Made by a program: the position numbers and the translations under genes | Shown here: positions 52,389-58,738 of the stretch, one piece after another | Layout of the letters: every line of letters begins with the position of its first letter | Position numbering within the stretch: the stretch's first letter is position 1 | Origin: an uncultured Erysipelotrichaceae bacterium | Lineage (GTDB): Bacteria; Bacillota_I; Bacilli_A; RFN20; CAG-826 | Assembly (NCBI GenBank): GCA_902773005.1 | Contig: CACYCS010000046.1 | Coordinates: 1-58,738 of the forward strand | Length of the DNA stretch: 58,738 nt | Direction: 5' to 3' | Notes under the pieces: generated by a model | Databases searched by the model: none | What the model saw: only the letters and a program-made list of their open reading frames with translations | What the model was told of the DNA's origin: nothing

Positions 52389-54359
52389 ATGAAGAGAAAG
52401 CTTTTCCCAAAAGCATTGATGCTAGGCATGTTTGCCTTATGCGCCTGCGCGAATTCGAACAATTCGAACATAGAATCCATCAGCGTGGATCAAAACCCGA
52501 TTAAAGAATTGTCCTTGGCCCACGCCCCCACGAAAGCCAATTACGAGGAAGGGGAATATTTCTCCCGCTCCGGCCTCGTGATCGAGGCATTATTCAAAGA
52601 CGGAACGCGAAAGGCCGTCCATAGCTACACGCTCTCTCCAAGCGGGCCTCTATCCTCCGACGTCGATGAACTGACTGCATCCTACTCGGGCTTTGAGGTA
52701 GCCGTTCCGATTTCGGTTTCAGGCAAAAACAATGACACGGACCCTTCCTTTTCGCCACAAGCCAAGATTGAAAGCGACGAGGAAGCCCGCTACCGCGTCG
52801 AGGCGGAGAACGCCTACTACGCCACTCCTCTTTCATCCTCTCAGCTTAAAGATCACTCCACTAGAAACAAGGAGACATCAAACTTGGGTTCGGTTGGCGA
52901 ATTTGCAGTCGATAACCCGATGATAATCGCCCTCGAAAGCAAAGTCGAAGCGGATGTAAGCATCGCTTTTAGCCTCGCTTACAACGCTACCACCAGCATC
53001 GATGCAAATTATGAAGTCGTTTGGAATGGCGCTGGCCTCATCACGAATATCATCGTGGAAGCAGGAAGGGACCCTTACCCCTACTACACTTGGAAAGAAT
53101 ATGTTGTGGAGGGATTGTCGCTCCAGAAAGGGAGGAACACACTTAGCTTCGGGGTCAAGTCGAGCTCAAGCGCGAAGATCAACGTCGATTACGTGGATTT
53201 TCTTGTTTCCCCTGCTTCAGAAAAGCCATCGCCCGTTCAAGAAGAGGAAGAGTTCGCCTGGGGCTCGCTTCACGAAGACTACAAAGAAGAAGTGATCGGC
53301 AAAGCATCCACTGCCCTCGTGCCAAATGGCATCGATCATCCGGAAAACGACATCCATAGCGACCTTCAATACCGTTATCTGAGTTCGGGTTACAACACGG
53401 TCTCATCATTCGCATCAGGGTCCAAAGAAGAGAGCAAGTCGCGCGGGCTATCAATCGATTTCGATTATCTAGCCGGCGAGGAAGGCCCATATTTCATCGA
53501 AGTATCGAAATCTCCGGATTTCGCGTCCTCAGAGATATTTGAATCCGAGGAGACGGTATTCCACTACCCCAATCCATTGCTTGATCAAAATTACTACTAT
53601 CGCGTAGACACTAGCAAAGAGGGTTTGGCCTTGCAAAAAGCGGAGCTCGCCTATTCATTTTCTTTGGGGCCACGCAATCTAGATATCGACGGGATCACCA
53701 ACATCCGCGATCTCGGCGGCTATCCTTCAAAGCTCGGAGGCATGGTTAGGCAAGGGCTTTACTATCGAGGCGGAAGACTCAATAAATCGGAACAGAATAC
53801 ATTCGCGCTCGACATCACGGAAAAGGGAATAGAAGAGCTTTCATTCCGCTTAGGCGTGAATTCAGAAATCGACCTTAGGATGAACGATTCCGGAGATTTC
53901 CCGTCCCATCGCAACGAATTCGGTTTCATAGAAGACGGGATGATCGATGGAATCGCTTATCACAATTGTCCTTTGGACTGGACCCAGTCGGACATGATGA
54001 AGGAGTCGCGGCCAATGATAGGCGAGATATTCCATCTATTAGCCGATAAAGACAATTATCCCGTCTATCTCCATTGCAACATCGGGACCGACCGCACCGG
54101 CATGATTTCTTATCTGCTCGGATGTCTATTAGGCATCCCGCAAGAAGATCTGTATCGCGATTATCTTTACAGCAATTTCGGCAATATCGGCGGAAGCCGC
54201 GGTTTAAGCAACATCACCGGCAAATATCAAGCGGACTTGCTTGCCTATGGCGAAACGAACCTCTATTGGGATGCAAGAGCGTTTTTAAACGATTGCGGGG
54301 TCGAGGGCAGCGAGCTTGACGCAATCGTTGATCTCTTCATTGATTTCAGCGCAATCTAA
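52389..54359 (+). CDS. Exported tyrosine-phosphatase-family lipoprotein with CBM-like domain (656 aa)
   Basis: AGAGGAGG lies 7 nt before the ATG. Lipoprotein signal ending MFALCAC (Cys20). Domains: Big_3-like Ig segment (about 35-115), CBM6/35-like beta-sandwich (about 135-275, RVEAENAYYATPL ... NVDYVDFLVSP), a fibronectin-like segment (about 300-430), and a phosphatase domain (about 435-656). The phosphatase shows ITNIRDLGGYPSKLGGMVRQGLYYRGG, EIDLRMND and the P-loop HCNIGTDRTG (Cys563, Arg569). The carbohydrate-binding-like domain implies a glycan-bound or cell-surface phosphate ester as target (inference). The catalytic domain is homologous to the 35627 protein. Confidence 0.87.
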   Translation: MKRKLFPKALMLGMFALCACANSNNSNIESISVDQNPIKELSLAHAPTKANYEEGEYFSRSGLVIEALFKDGTRKAVHSYTLSPSGPLSSDVDELTASYSGFEVAVPISVSGKNNDTDPSFSPQAKIESDEEARYRVEAENAYYATPLSSSQLKDHSTRNKETSNLGSVGEFAVDNPMIIALESKVEADVSIAFSLAYNATTSIDANYEVVWNGAGLITNIIVEAGRDPYPYYTWKEYVVEGLSLQKGRNTLSFGVKSSSSAKINVDYVDFLVSPASEKPSPVQEEEEFAWGSLHEDYKEEVIGKASTALVPNGIDHPENDIHSDLQYRYLSSGYNTVSSFASGSKEESKSRGLSIDFDYLAGEEGPYFIEVSKSPDFASSEIFESEETVFHYPNPLLDQNYYYRVDTSKEGLALQKAELAYSFSLGPRNLDIDGITNIRDLGGYPSKLGGMVRQGLYYRGGRLNKSEQNTFALDITEKGIEELSFRLGVNSEIDLRMNDSGDFPSHRNEFGFIEDGMIDGIAYHNCPLDWTQSDMMKESRPMIGEIFHLLADKDNYPVYLHCNIGTDRTGMISYLLGCLLGIPQEDLYRDYLYSNFGNIGGSRGLSNITGKYQADLLAYGETNLYWDARAFLNDCGVEGSELDAIVDLFIDFSAI

Positions 54360-54489
54360 TCGCATATTCTTCGACGTTTCGGTGGCCTTGGATGCCCAAG
54401 TCGAACAGCAGGCTTGCCTAAGCGAGTTTTTGCATCGGGCCTTCGCTTAATTACTAATCCGTGTAAACGTCGCGAAAAAGGGGTAGACT

Positions 54490-54645
54490 ATGTCCGACAT
54501 GGCGACCTACCGAAAGAAATACAAGAAGAAACAGCCCTATAAGCGCATGACGGGCGAAGATATCGCCATGCTTCGCGAGAAGAATCGCGAAGACGGCCTC
54601 AAAGCCAATTCCTCATCCTATAAAGACAATATTGACGGAGCCTAA
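54490..54645 (+). CDS. Small basic hypothetical protein (51 aa)
   Basis: ATG at 54490 with AAGGGG 6 nt upstream, ending TAA at 54645, 24 nt before pncB. Product: MSDMATYRKKYKKKQPYKRM, then TGEDIAMLREKNREDG, and a Ser/Asp tail. Strongly basic N-terminal half, no membrane segment, no Cys. No family is recognised. Spacing to pncB suggests the two share a transcript. Confidence 0.65.
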   Translation: MSDMATYRKKYKKKQPYKRMTGEDIAMLREKNREDGLKANSSSYKDNIDGA

Positions 54646-54669
54646 AACTCAAAAAGAAGGGGACATGAC

Positions 54670-55866
54670 ATGAAATTAAAACCAATTATCACCTCATTGC
54701 TCGACACCGACCTCTATAAGTTCAACATGAACCAGGTCATCTTCCACAAGCACACCGACCTCGTTGGGGAATACTTTTTCAAGTGCCGCAACGAAGGCAT
54801 CGTCTTCACGAAGGAGATGCTTGAAGAGATCGATGAGCAGATCGACCACCTCTGCACTCTCAGGTTCCGCAAGTCCGAGCTTGATTACCTCCGCTCGATT
54901 CGTTTCCTCAAAGAGGACTATATCCAGTTCCTCCGCCTGTGGCATCCGATCAGGGATTATGTCATCACTTCGCTAAAGGAAAACGGAGAGCTTCAAATCG
55001 ACATCAAAGGGCCTCTTTTCTCCGCGATGCAGTTCGAGATCTATCTCCTTGAGATCGTGAACGAGGTTTATTTCCGCTTCCAATACGATTACGAGAGGCT
55101 TCTAGTCTCCGCTAGAGAAAGGCTCGAGCAGAAGATCAAAGATTTCAATTCCGGCAAATACACCTTCAAATTCGCCGAATTCGGCTGCAGGAGGAGATTG
55201 TCCCACGATTGGCAAGACGAGGTCGTGCGCCGTCTTGCAAACGAAACCAAAAACCTCGTTGGCACGTCTAACGTCTACCTCGCAATGAAGTATCATCTCA
55301 TGCCGATCGGAACCTATGCTCATGAATACGTTCAGATGTTCCAAGGCATCAGCAAGATCCCGCTTGCCTATACCAATTACTACGCGATGAAGGACTGGTA
55401 TGGGGAATATCGCGGCGATAACGGCACCGCGCTCACCGATACCATCACCACCGATCTATTCTTACGCGACTTCGATCGCTCAATGGTCAATAACTATTCC
55501 GGCGTCCGCCACGATTCAGGCGACCCGTATGAATGGGGGGAGAAGATTTTGAAGCACTACGCGAAATTCGACATCTATACCAAAGGCAAGACGCTTCTAT
55601 TCTCGGATTCGCTGAACTTCGACAAAGCCCAGGCGATCTACGAGTACTTCAAAGACCGCATCAAAGTCGCCTTCGGCATCGGCACCTATGTGAGCAACGA
55701 CACCGAAGTCCCGCCGCTAAACATCGTCATCAAGCTGCAATACGTCAACGGCCACCCAGTCGCAAAGCTAAGCGATGCGCCCGGCAAAGAAATGTGCGAC
55801 GACCCAAATTACTTGGCGTATCTAAAATCCTCTGTCGCTTATCGCCTAAATCAAGAAAAAGAATAA
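54670..55866 (+). CDS. pncB: Nicotinate phosphoribosyltransferase
   Basis: 398 residues, the length expected for PncB, which makes nicotinate mononucleotide from nicotinate and PRPP in the NAD salvage route. Motifs: SLLDTDLYKFNMNQVIFHKH at the N-terminus, FAEFGCRRRLSHDWQ, GTYAHEYVQMFQ with His218 (equivalent to the phosphorylated His of E. coli PncB), GVRHDSGDPYEWGEK and LFSDSLNFDKAQAIYEYF. A GAAGGGG-type site precedes the ATG. Its end faces the PfoR-like gene with only 9 bp between and no obvious terminator. Confidence 0.96.
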   Translation: MKLKPIITSLLDTDLYKFNMNQVIFHKHTDLVGEYFFKCRNEGIVFTKEMLEEIDEQIDHLCTLRFRKSELDYLRSIRFLKEDYIQFLRLWHPIRDYVITSLKENGELQIDIKGPLFSAMQFEIYLLEIVNEVYFRFQYDYERLLVSARERLEQKIKDFNSGKYTFKFAEFGCRRRLSHDWQDEVVRRLANETKNLVGTSNVYLAMKYHLMPIGTYAHEYVQMFQGISKIPLAYTNYYAMKDWYGEYRGDNGTALTDTITTDLFLRDFDRSMVNNYSGVRHDSGDPYEWGEKILKHYAKFDIYTKGKTLLFSDSLNFDKAQAIYEYFKDRIKVAFGIGTYVSNDTEVPPLNIVIKLQYVNGHPVAKLSDAPGKEMCDDPNYLAYLKSSVAYRLNQEKE

Positions 55867-55875
55867 GGGGTCCGC

Positions 55876-56988
55876 TCAAATATCGTTTTTCAGCGAGAAA
55901 TCGCCTTCTTTAAACCACCCGATTTTGCGGAAAAGCAAATCCAATAAGAATACCAAAACAGCCGGGGCCACAACGCAGAAAGCAAGGATTTCTAGTAGGA
56001 GCACCCAGTTATAATCGTTCGCGCTCAAGAAGTTCAAAGGACCGACGATTCCGCTCGTTCCCATTCCAGCGCCGACGGACAAAGTGCCAACCATTTCGGC
56101 AGCGGCGTATTCTTCTGCGGTCTTCAAAGGGAACACCATGGCTAAAGGCCCCAAAGAAGCGCTTACGACAATCGTCGGAACCCAAACTAGGGGTTTGCGG
56201 ATGATGTTTTTGAACTGAAGCATCGACGTGCCAAACCCAACGGCCAATACGGACCCCCACTTGTTATCGCGGGCGGTATGGACGGCAAATCCAACCATCT
56301 GGGTGCAGCAGCCTATTAGGGCCGCAGCAGCTGCTAGAGGGGTCTTGCCTAGCGAGATCGCAACGCAAATCGCAACACTCGATATCGGAGCCGTGAGGGC
56401 CATTCCCGTAAGCGCGCTGATCAAGATGCACATGAGCACCGGCACCACTCCAGTCGCCTCATGGATCGCGATTCCTATGCCAAGGGTGACGAAATGGACC
56501 CATTCCGCAAGAAGCAAGGAATAGACGATCGCGAATAGCAAGCCCACCAATGGAATCAAAATCAAATCCACGGGGGTCTTCTTTTTATTGATGAAGTCGA
56601 TTGCGAACACCGCGACGAGCGAAGCCAAATAGCAAGAAAGCGGATCCCCAATCGAATAGACGTTCCATTGTGCGAACCCAGGCATAAGGTCAGGATTTGG
56701 AGCCCAGATGAAGGCGTAATTGCCAACGAAGCCAGCGGCCATGATGGCAACGACCGCGACACCGCTTTTCTTTAGCGATAGCGCGACGCCTAATCCAATG
56801 CCAGCCCCCATAAGGCCCTGAATCGCCTTCGACCAAACCGCGACGAAGGATAAGCCAGGAATCTGGGAAAATAAGTTGATGATCGTCCCGATGATCAGAG
56901 TGCCGAACAAACCGATGGCCATGCCATTGGTAGTCGTCATCAGGAACTCTTTTACGGTGCGCCGCGGCGCTTTATTCACTTCTTCCAT
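55876..56988 (-). CDS. PfoR-like PTS EIIC-type membrane protein
   Basis: 370 residues with nine or ten hydrophobic segments, matching the EIIC-type family that includes the PfoR regulator of clostridial toxins: LMTTTNGMAIGLFGTLIIGTIINL, GLMGAGIGLGVALSLKK, TAPISSVAICVAISLGKTPLAAAAALIGCC, MLQFKNIIRKPLVWVPTIVVSA and GMGTSGIVGPL. It lacks IIA or IIB domains and the window has no PTS partner genes, so real transport substrate and mechanism are unknown. Its ribosome binding site (AGGTGAG) adjoins a perfect palindrome that could affect translation. Confidence 0.85.
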   Translation of the reverse strand: MEEVNKAPRRTVKEFLMTTTNGMAIGLFGTLIIGTIINLFSQIPGLSFVAVWSKAIQGLMGAGIGLGVALSLKKSGVAVVAIMAAGFVGNYAFIWAPNPDLMPGFAQWNVYSIGDPLSCYLASLVAVFAIDFINKKKTPVDLILIPLVGLLFAIVYSLLLAEWVHFVTLGIGIAIHEATGVVPVLMCILISALTGMALTAPISSVAICVAISLGKTPLAAAAALIGCCTQMVGFAVHTARDNKWGSVLAVGFGTSMLQFKNIIRKPLVWVPTIVVSASLGPLAMVFPLKTAEEYAAAEMVGTLSVGAGMGTSGIVGPLNFLSANDYNWVLLLEILAFCVVAPAVLVFLLDLLFRKIGWFKEGDFSLKNDI

Positions 56989-57000
56989 ACTTTTGTCTCA

Positions 57001-57018
57001 CCTAGGTTCAAACCTAGG
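57001..57018. promoter_or_regulatory. Perfect 18-bp palindrome beside the PfoR-like gene start
   Basis: CCTAGGTT-CA-AACCTAGG, 13 nt upstream of the ATG at 56988. In mRNA the hairpin would include the AGG of the AGGTGAG ribosome binding site. It could be an operator or a translation-control hairpin. Confidence 0.5.
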
Positions 57019-57056
57019 CCCCGTCAAATTTTATTCAGAATGCGTTTCTTGAAAAG

Positions 57057-57098
57057 AAAAAAATTAGGGAAAATACGAATTCGCATACACGTCCCCCT
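57057..57098 (-). terminator. Terminator-like hairpin built on the ACGTGTAT element
   Basis: Minus strand GGGGGACGTGTATGCGAAT, then TCGTATTTTCCC and TAATTTTTTTC. ATGCGAA pairs with TTCGTAT (one G-T) and GGG with CCC, and a T run follows, so this copy probably terminates the RDD gene ending 10 nt upstream. Confidence 0.6.
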
Positions 57099-57107
57099 TA
57101 TTTTTGA

Positions 57108-58235
57108 TCAGTGTTGCGTATCGATAGTGGCGTCGACGGCGCTAGGATCAACGAAGCTTCCTTTGCCTGCGTATTCTTCTTCCGGCGAGCCATAGACCGT
57201 GGATTCCTTGAGGTCGATGACGCGCGTGAACGAGAATGCCTCGTGGAGGGTCTGCCTCTTCTTGTTGAAACGAATCATGACCATATCAAGGACGGCAAGG
57301 GCCGCGATGATAAGCGATGAGAATCCTTGCCCAATCGGAAGGGCAAGCGGCATGAGCATGACGGAAAGGATAAAGCCATGCAGGAATATCTCCCATTTCT
57401 TGGCGCGATACCCATTCCAATCGACGACGGCCATGCGCATGAAGAACTTCGCAGGCGTTCTGCCGTATTTGTTGAACATCGGGATGGCAAGCAAAACGAT
57501 TAGAGGCGAGACGATGAACGAAGGCAAGGTCTTCAGGTACGAGGTCATCTGAAGGCTTTGCGCGTGCTCTCTATAATAGGTTTGCTTTTGCGCGTGCAAG
57601 AAGATATCGATATAAGGTCCTTCGGGATTCGCGGTATTGACGGTGAGGTTCGCCCAATAAAGGAGCAATTTCCTCGCCGCTTCATCCTTATCGCTTTCTA
57701 GCTCAGTCGAAATCGATTCGTTAAGCTCCGGCTTCTTCGTGTAGTCAATCGGGTCAGGATAAGTGTAATAAGGCTGCAAATCCTTGTTGATTGAGTCTTC
57801 ATTATTTAAATGGTACACATGCGCGTAAACCCACTTTCCGACGCTAACGGGGTCATTGATATCCCCATTGAAATCATCGGATTCAAGAAACTCCGCGCGG
57901 GGATCCTTGGCAACGAATACGGTGTAATACTTCCAGACGATGTCCTCGTATTTGGTCGCGCCGAGCTCTCCATCGTCCTCCACCGCTTTATAGACGAAAG
58001 CATATCCTTCTGGCGTCGCAAGAGCGGCATCGTCAACGAACGAGGTAATTTCTTCTCGCACACCAGACTCGTTGCGTAGCCCGCTGATCAATGTGTTGCC
58101 AAGGGCGAAGTAGAGGATGATTCCGATGGCCAGCATGAAAAAGCCATCGATCAAAAGAGCCGTAAGCCTTTTCGTTAAGGGTGAATATAAGACGGACGCG
58201 GACTCCGTGGGCCGCTCATGCGCAATGTTTTCCAT
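57108..58235 (-). CDS. RDD family membrane protein (375 aa)
   Basis: First span carries the RDD pattern (SPLTKRLTALLIDGFFMLAIGIILYF). An external loop of about 150 residues follows (EFLESDDFNGDINDPVSVGKW, YYTYPDPIDYTKKPEL), then spans SFIVSPLIVLLAIPMF, ...KWEIFLHGFILSVMLMPLALPI and FSSLIIAALAVLDMVMI. The segment KYGRTPAKFFMRMAVVDWNGY and the later NKKRQTLHEAFSFTRVIDL are typical of the family. Similar to the two RDD proteins at 10414-12775. There is no Shine-Dalgarno; a good promoter ends 6 nt before the ATG, so the mRNA is predicted to be leaderless. Confidence 0.86.
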   Translation of the reverse strand: MENIAHERPTESASVLYSPLTKRLTALLIDGFFMLAIGIILYFALGNTLISGLRNESGVREEITSFVDDAALATPEGYAFVYKAVEDDGELGATKYEDIVWKYYTVFVAKDPRAEFLESDDFNGDINDPVSVGKWVYAHVYHLNNEDSINKDLQPYYTYPDPIDYTKKPELNESISTELESDKDEAARKLLLYWANLTVNTANPEGPYIDIFLHAQKQTYYREHAQSLQMTSYLKTLPSFIVSPLIVLLAIPMFNKYGRTPAKFFMRMAVVDWNGYRAKKWEIFLHGFILSVMLMPLALPIGQGFSSLIIAALAVLDMVMIRFNKKRQTLHEAFSFTRVIDLKESTVYGSPEEEYAGKGSFVDPSAVDATIDTQH

Positions 58236-58241
58236 GAGGGA

Positions 58242-58270
58242 AATATACGCCTTAGCGGTTCGTTTGCCAA
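58242..58270 (-). promoter_or_regulatory. Promoter giving a leaderless RDD mRNA
   Basis: Minus strand: -35 TTGGCA (58265-58270), 17-nt spacer, -10 TATATT (58242-58247), then TCCCTC and the ATG at 58235. Confidence 0.65.
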
Positions 58271-58285
58271 CGCCTAAGGCATAGC

Positions 58286-58310
58286 AAAAGCCCCCGGTTG
58301 TCCGAGGGCT
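58286..58310 (-). terminator. Terminator of tuf
   Basis: Minus-strand AGCCCTCGG-ACAA-CCGGGGGCT (one G-T pair) followed by TTTGCT, 26 nt past the tuf stop. Confidence 0.85.
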
Positions 58311-58335
58311 CAGCGTTTGGATTTGGCTTCCTTAA

Positions 58336-58738
58336 TTAGTTAAGGATGTCAGCAACGGTGCCAGCACCGACGGTACGGCCACCTTCGCGGATGGAGAACT
58401 TGGTTCCCTTTTCCATAGCGATCGGGTGGATGAGGTCGACGGTGAAGGTGACGTGGTCACCAGGCATAACCATGTCGGTCCCAGCGGGGAGGGTGATGGT
58501 GCCGGTGATGTCGGTCGTCCTGAAGAAGAACTGAGGACGATAGCCGTTGAGGAAGTGAGTGTGACGGCCGCCTTCATCCTTGGTGAGGATGTAGGTGGTG
58601 GCGGTGAACTTGTTGTGCGGGACGATGGAGCCGGGCTTCGCAAGGACCTGACCACGCTCGACCTGGTCGTGGGTGATGCCACGGAGAAGCGCGCCGATGT
58701 TGTCGCCGCCCTGAGCGAAGTCGAGGGTCTTGCGGAAC
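58336..58738 (-). CDS. tuf: Elongation factor Tu (C-terminal part, 5' end beyond window)
   Basis: 133 codons to the TAA at 58336. They read [75 protein letters not shown] and end [18 protein letters not shown]. This is domain II end and domain III of EF-Tu, which brings aminoacyl-tRNA to the ribosome. The start lies beyond the window. Highly conserved and certain. Confidence 0.98.
   Translation of the reverse strand, partial: FRKTLDFAQGGDNIGALLRGITHDQVERGQVLAKPGSIVPHNKFTATTYILTKDEGGRHTHFLNGYRPQFFFRTTDITGTITLPAGTDMVMPGDHVTFTVDLIHPIAMEKGTKFSIREGGRTVGAGTVADILN

Noticed and set aside
54395-54440. Possible terminator after the second phosphatase gene
   Set aside because: GCTTGC/GCGAGT stem has two wobble pairs and only six base pairs; too weak to list despite the TTTTT that follows.
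1-58738. CRISPR arrays, insertion sequences or prophage
   Set aside because: No regularly spaced direct repeats, transposase, integrase or phage structural genes were seen on either strand.

Overview
The window looks like a chromosomal segment of an uncultured, gut-type Bacillota. I favour class Bacilli, around Erysipelotrichales or RF39. The evidence is lipoproteins with AAGGAG ribosome binding sites and Cys-Gly-Gly lipoboxes, MsmK/MalF/MalG-type sugar import with a mollicute-like insert in the ATPase, a possible CcpA-type cre site, a PfoR-like permease, an Agr-type LytTR two-component system and EF-Tu. TGA is used as a stop (for example at the ends of the 3526-4950 and 24131-26347 genes), so the code is standard. 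No phage genes, insertion sequences or CRISPR arrays were seen.

Layout. (1) 1-9964, all minus strand: a sugar ABC importer (ATPase, two permeases) ends at a terminator. A second unit then carries two tandem paralogous solute-binding lipoproteins, a staphylococcal-nuclease-type lipoprotein and a long OB-fold-array lipoprotein that runs off the left edge. (2) 10168-13735: two overlapping RDD membrane proteins, tandem palindromic operator-like sites, tRNA-Lys(CTT) and trmL. (3) 13904-54359: about 40 kb devoted to surface glycan processing. It holds six circularly permuted GH3 enzymes with membrane segments at both ends, a GH55-like beta-helix lipoprotein, a GH5 enzyme, a GH88/GH105-like enzyme, a ThuA-like lipoprotein, a CotH-kinase-like lipoprotein, two lipoprotein tyrosine phosphatases, two large Ig/beta-module adhesin-like lipoproteins, two very small single-span membrane peptides placed after GH3 genes, and an AgrC/AgrA-type regulator pair. 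(4) 54490-58738: a small basic protein, pncB, a PfoR-like EIIC membrane protein, a third RDD protein and the 3' end of tuf.

How it may work together (inference): secreted lipoproteins bind and partly cut plant or microbial polysaccharide at the cell surface. The double-anchored GH3 enzymes trim oligosaccharides next to the membrane, and the ABC importer takes up products. The nuclease/OB-fold lipoproteins beside the ABC genes suggest nucleic acid may also be captured. The co-occurrence of a CotH-type kinase and two exported phosphatases hints at phosphorylation chemistry outside the cell.

Non-coding signals include rho-independent terminators after most units, several promoters placed so close to ATG that the mRNAs would be leaderless (trmL, GH5, one GH3, the last RDD gene), an interspersed intergenic motif built on ACGTGTAT, and a GGAAAAGTTGCGC-type motif near several glycan genes. 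All functional calls rest on reading the sequence without database searches.
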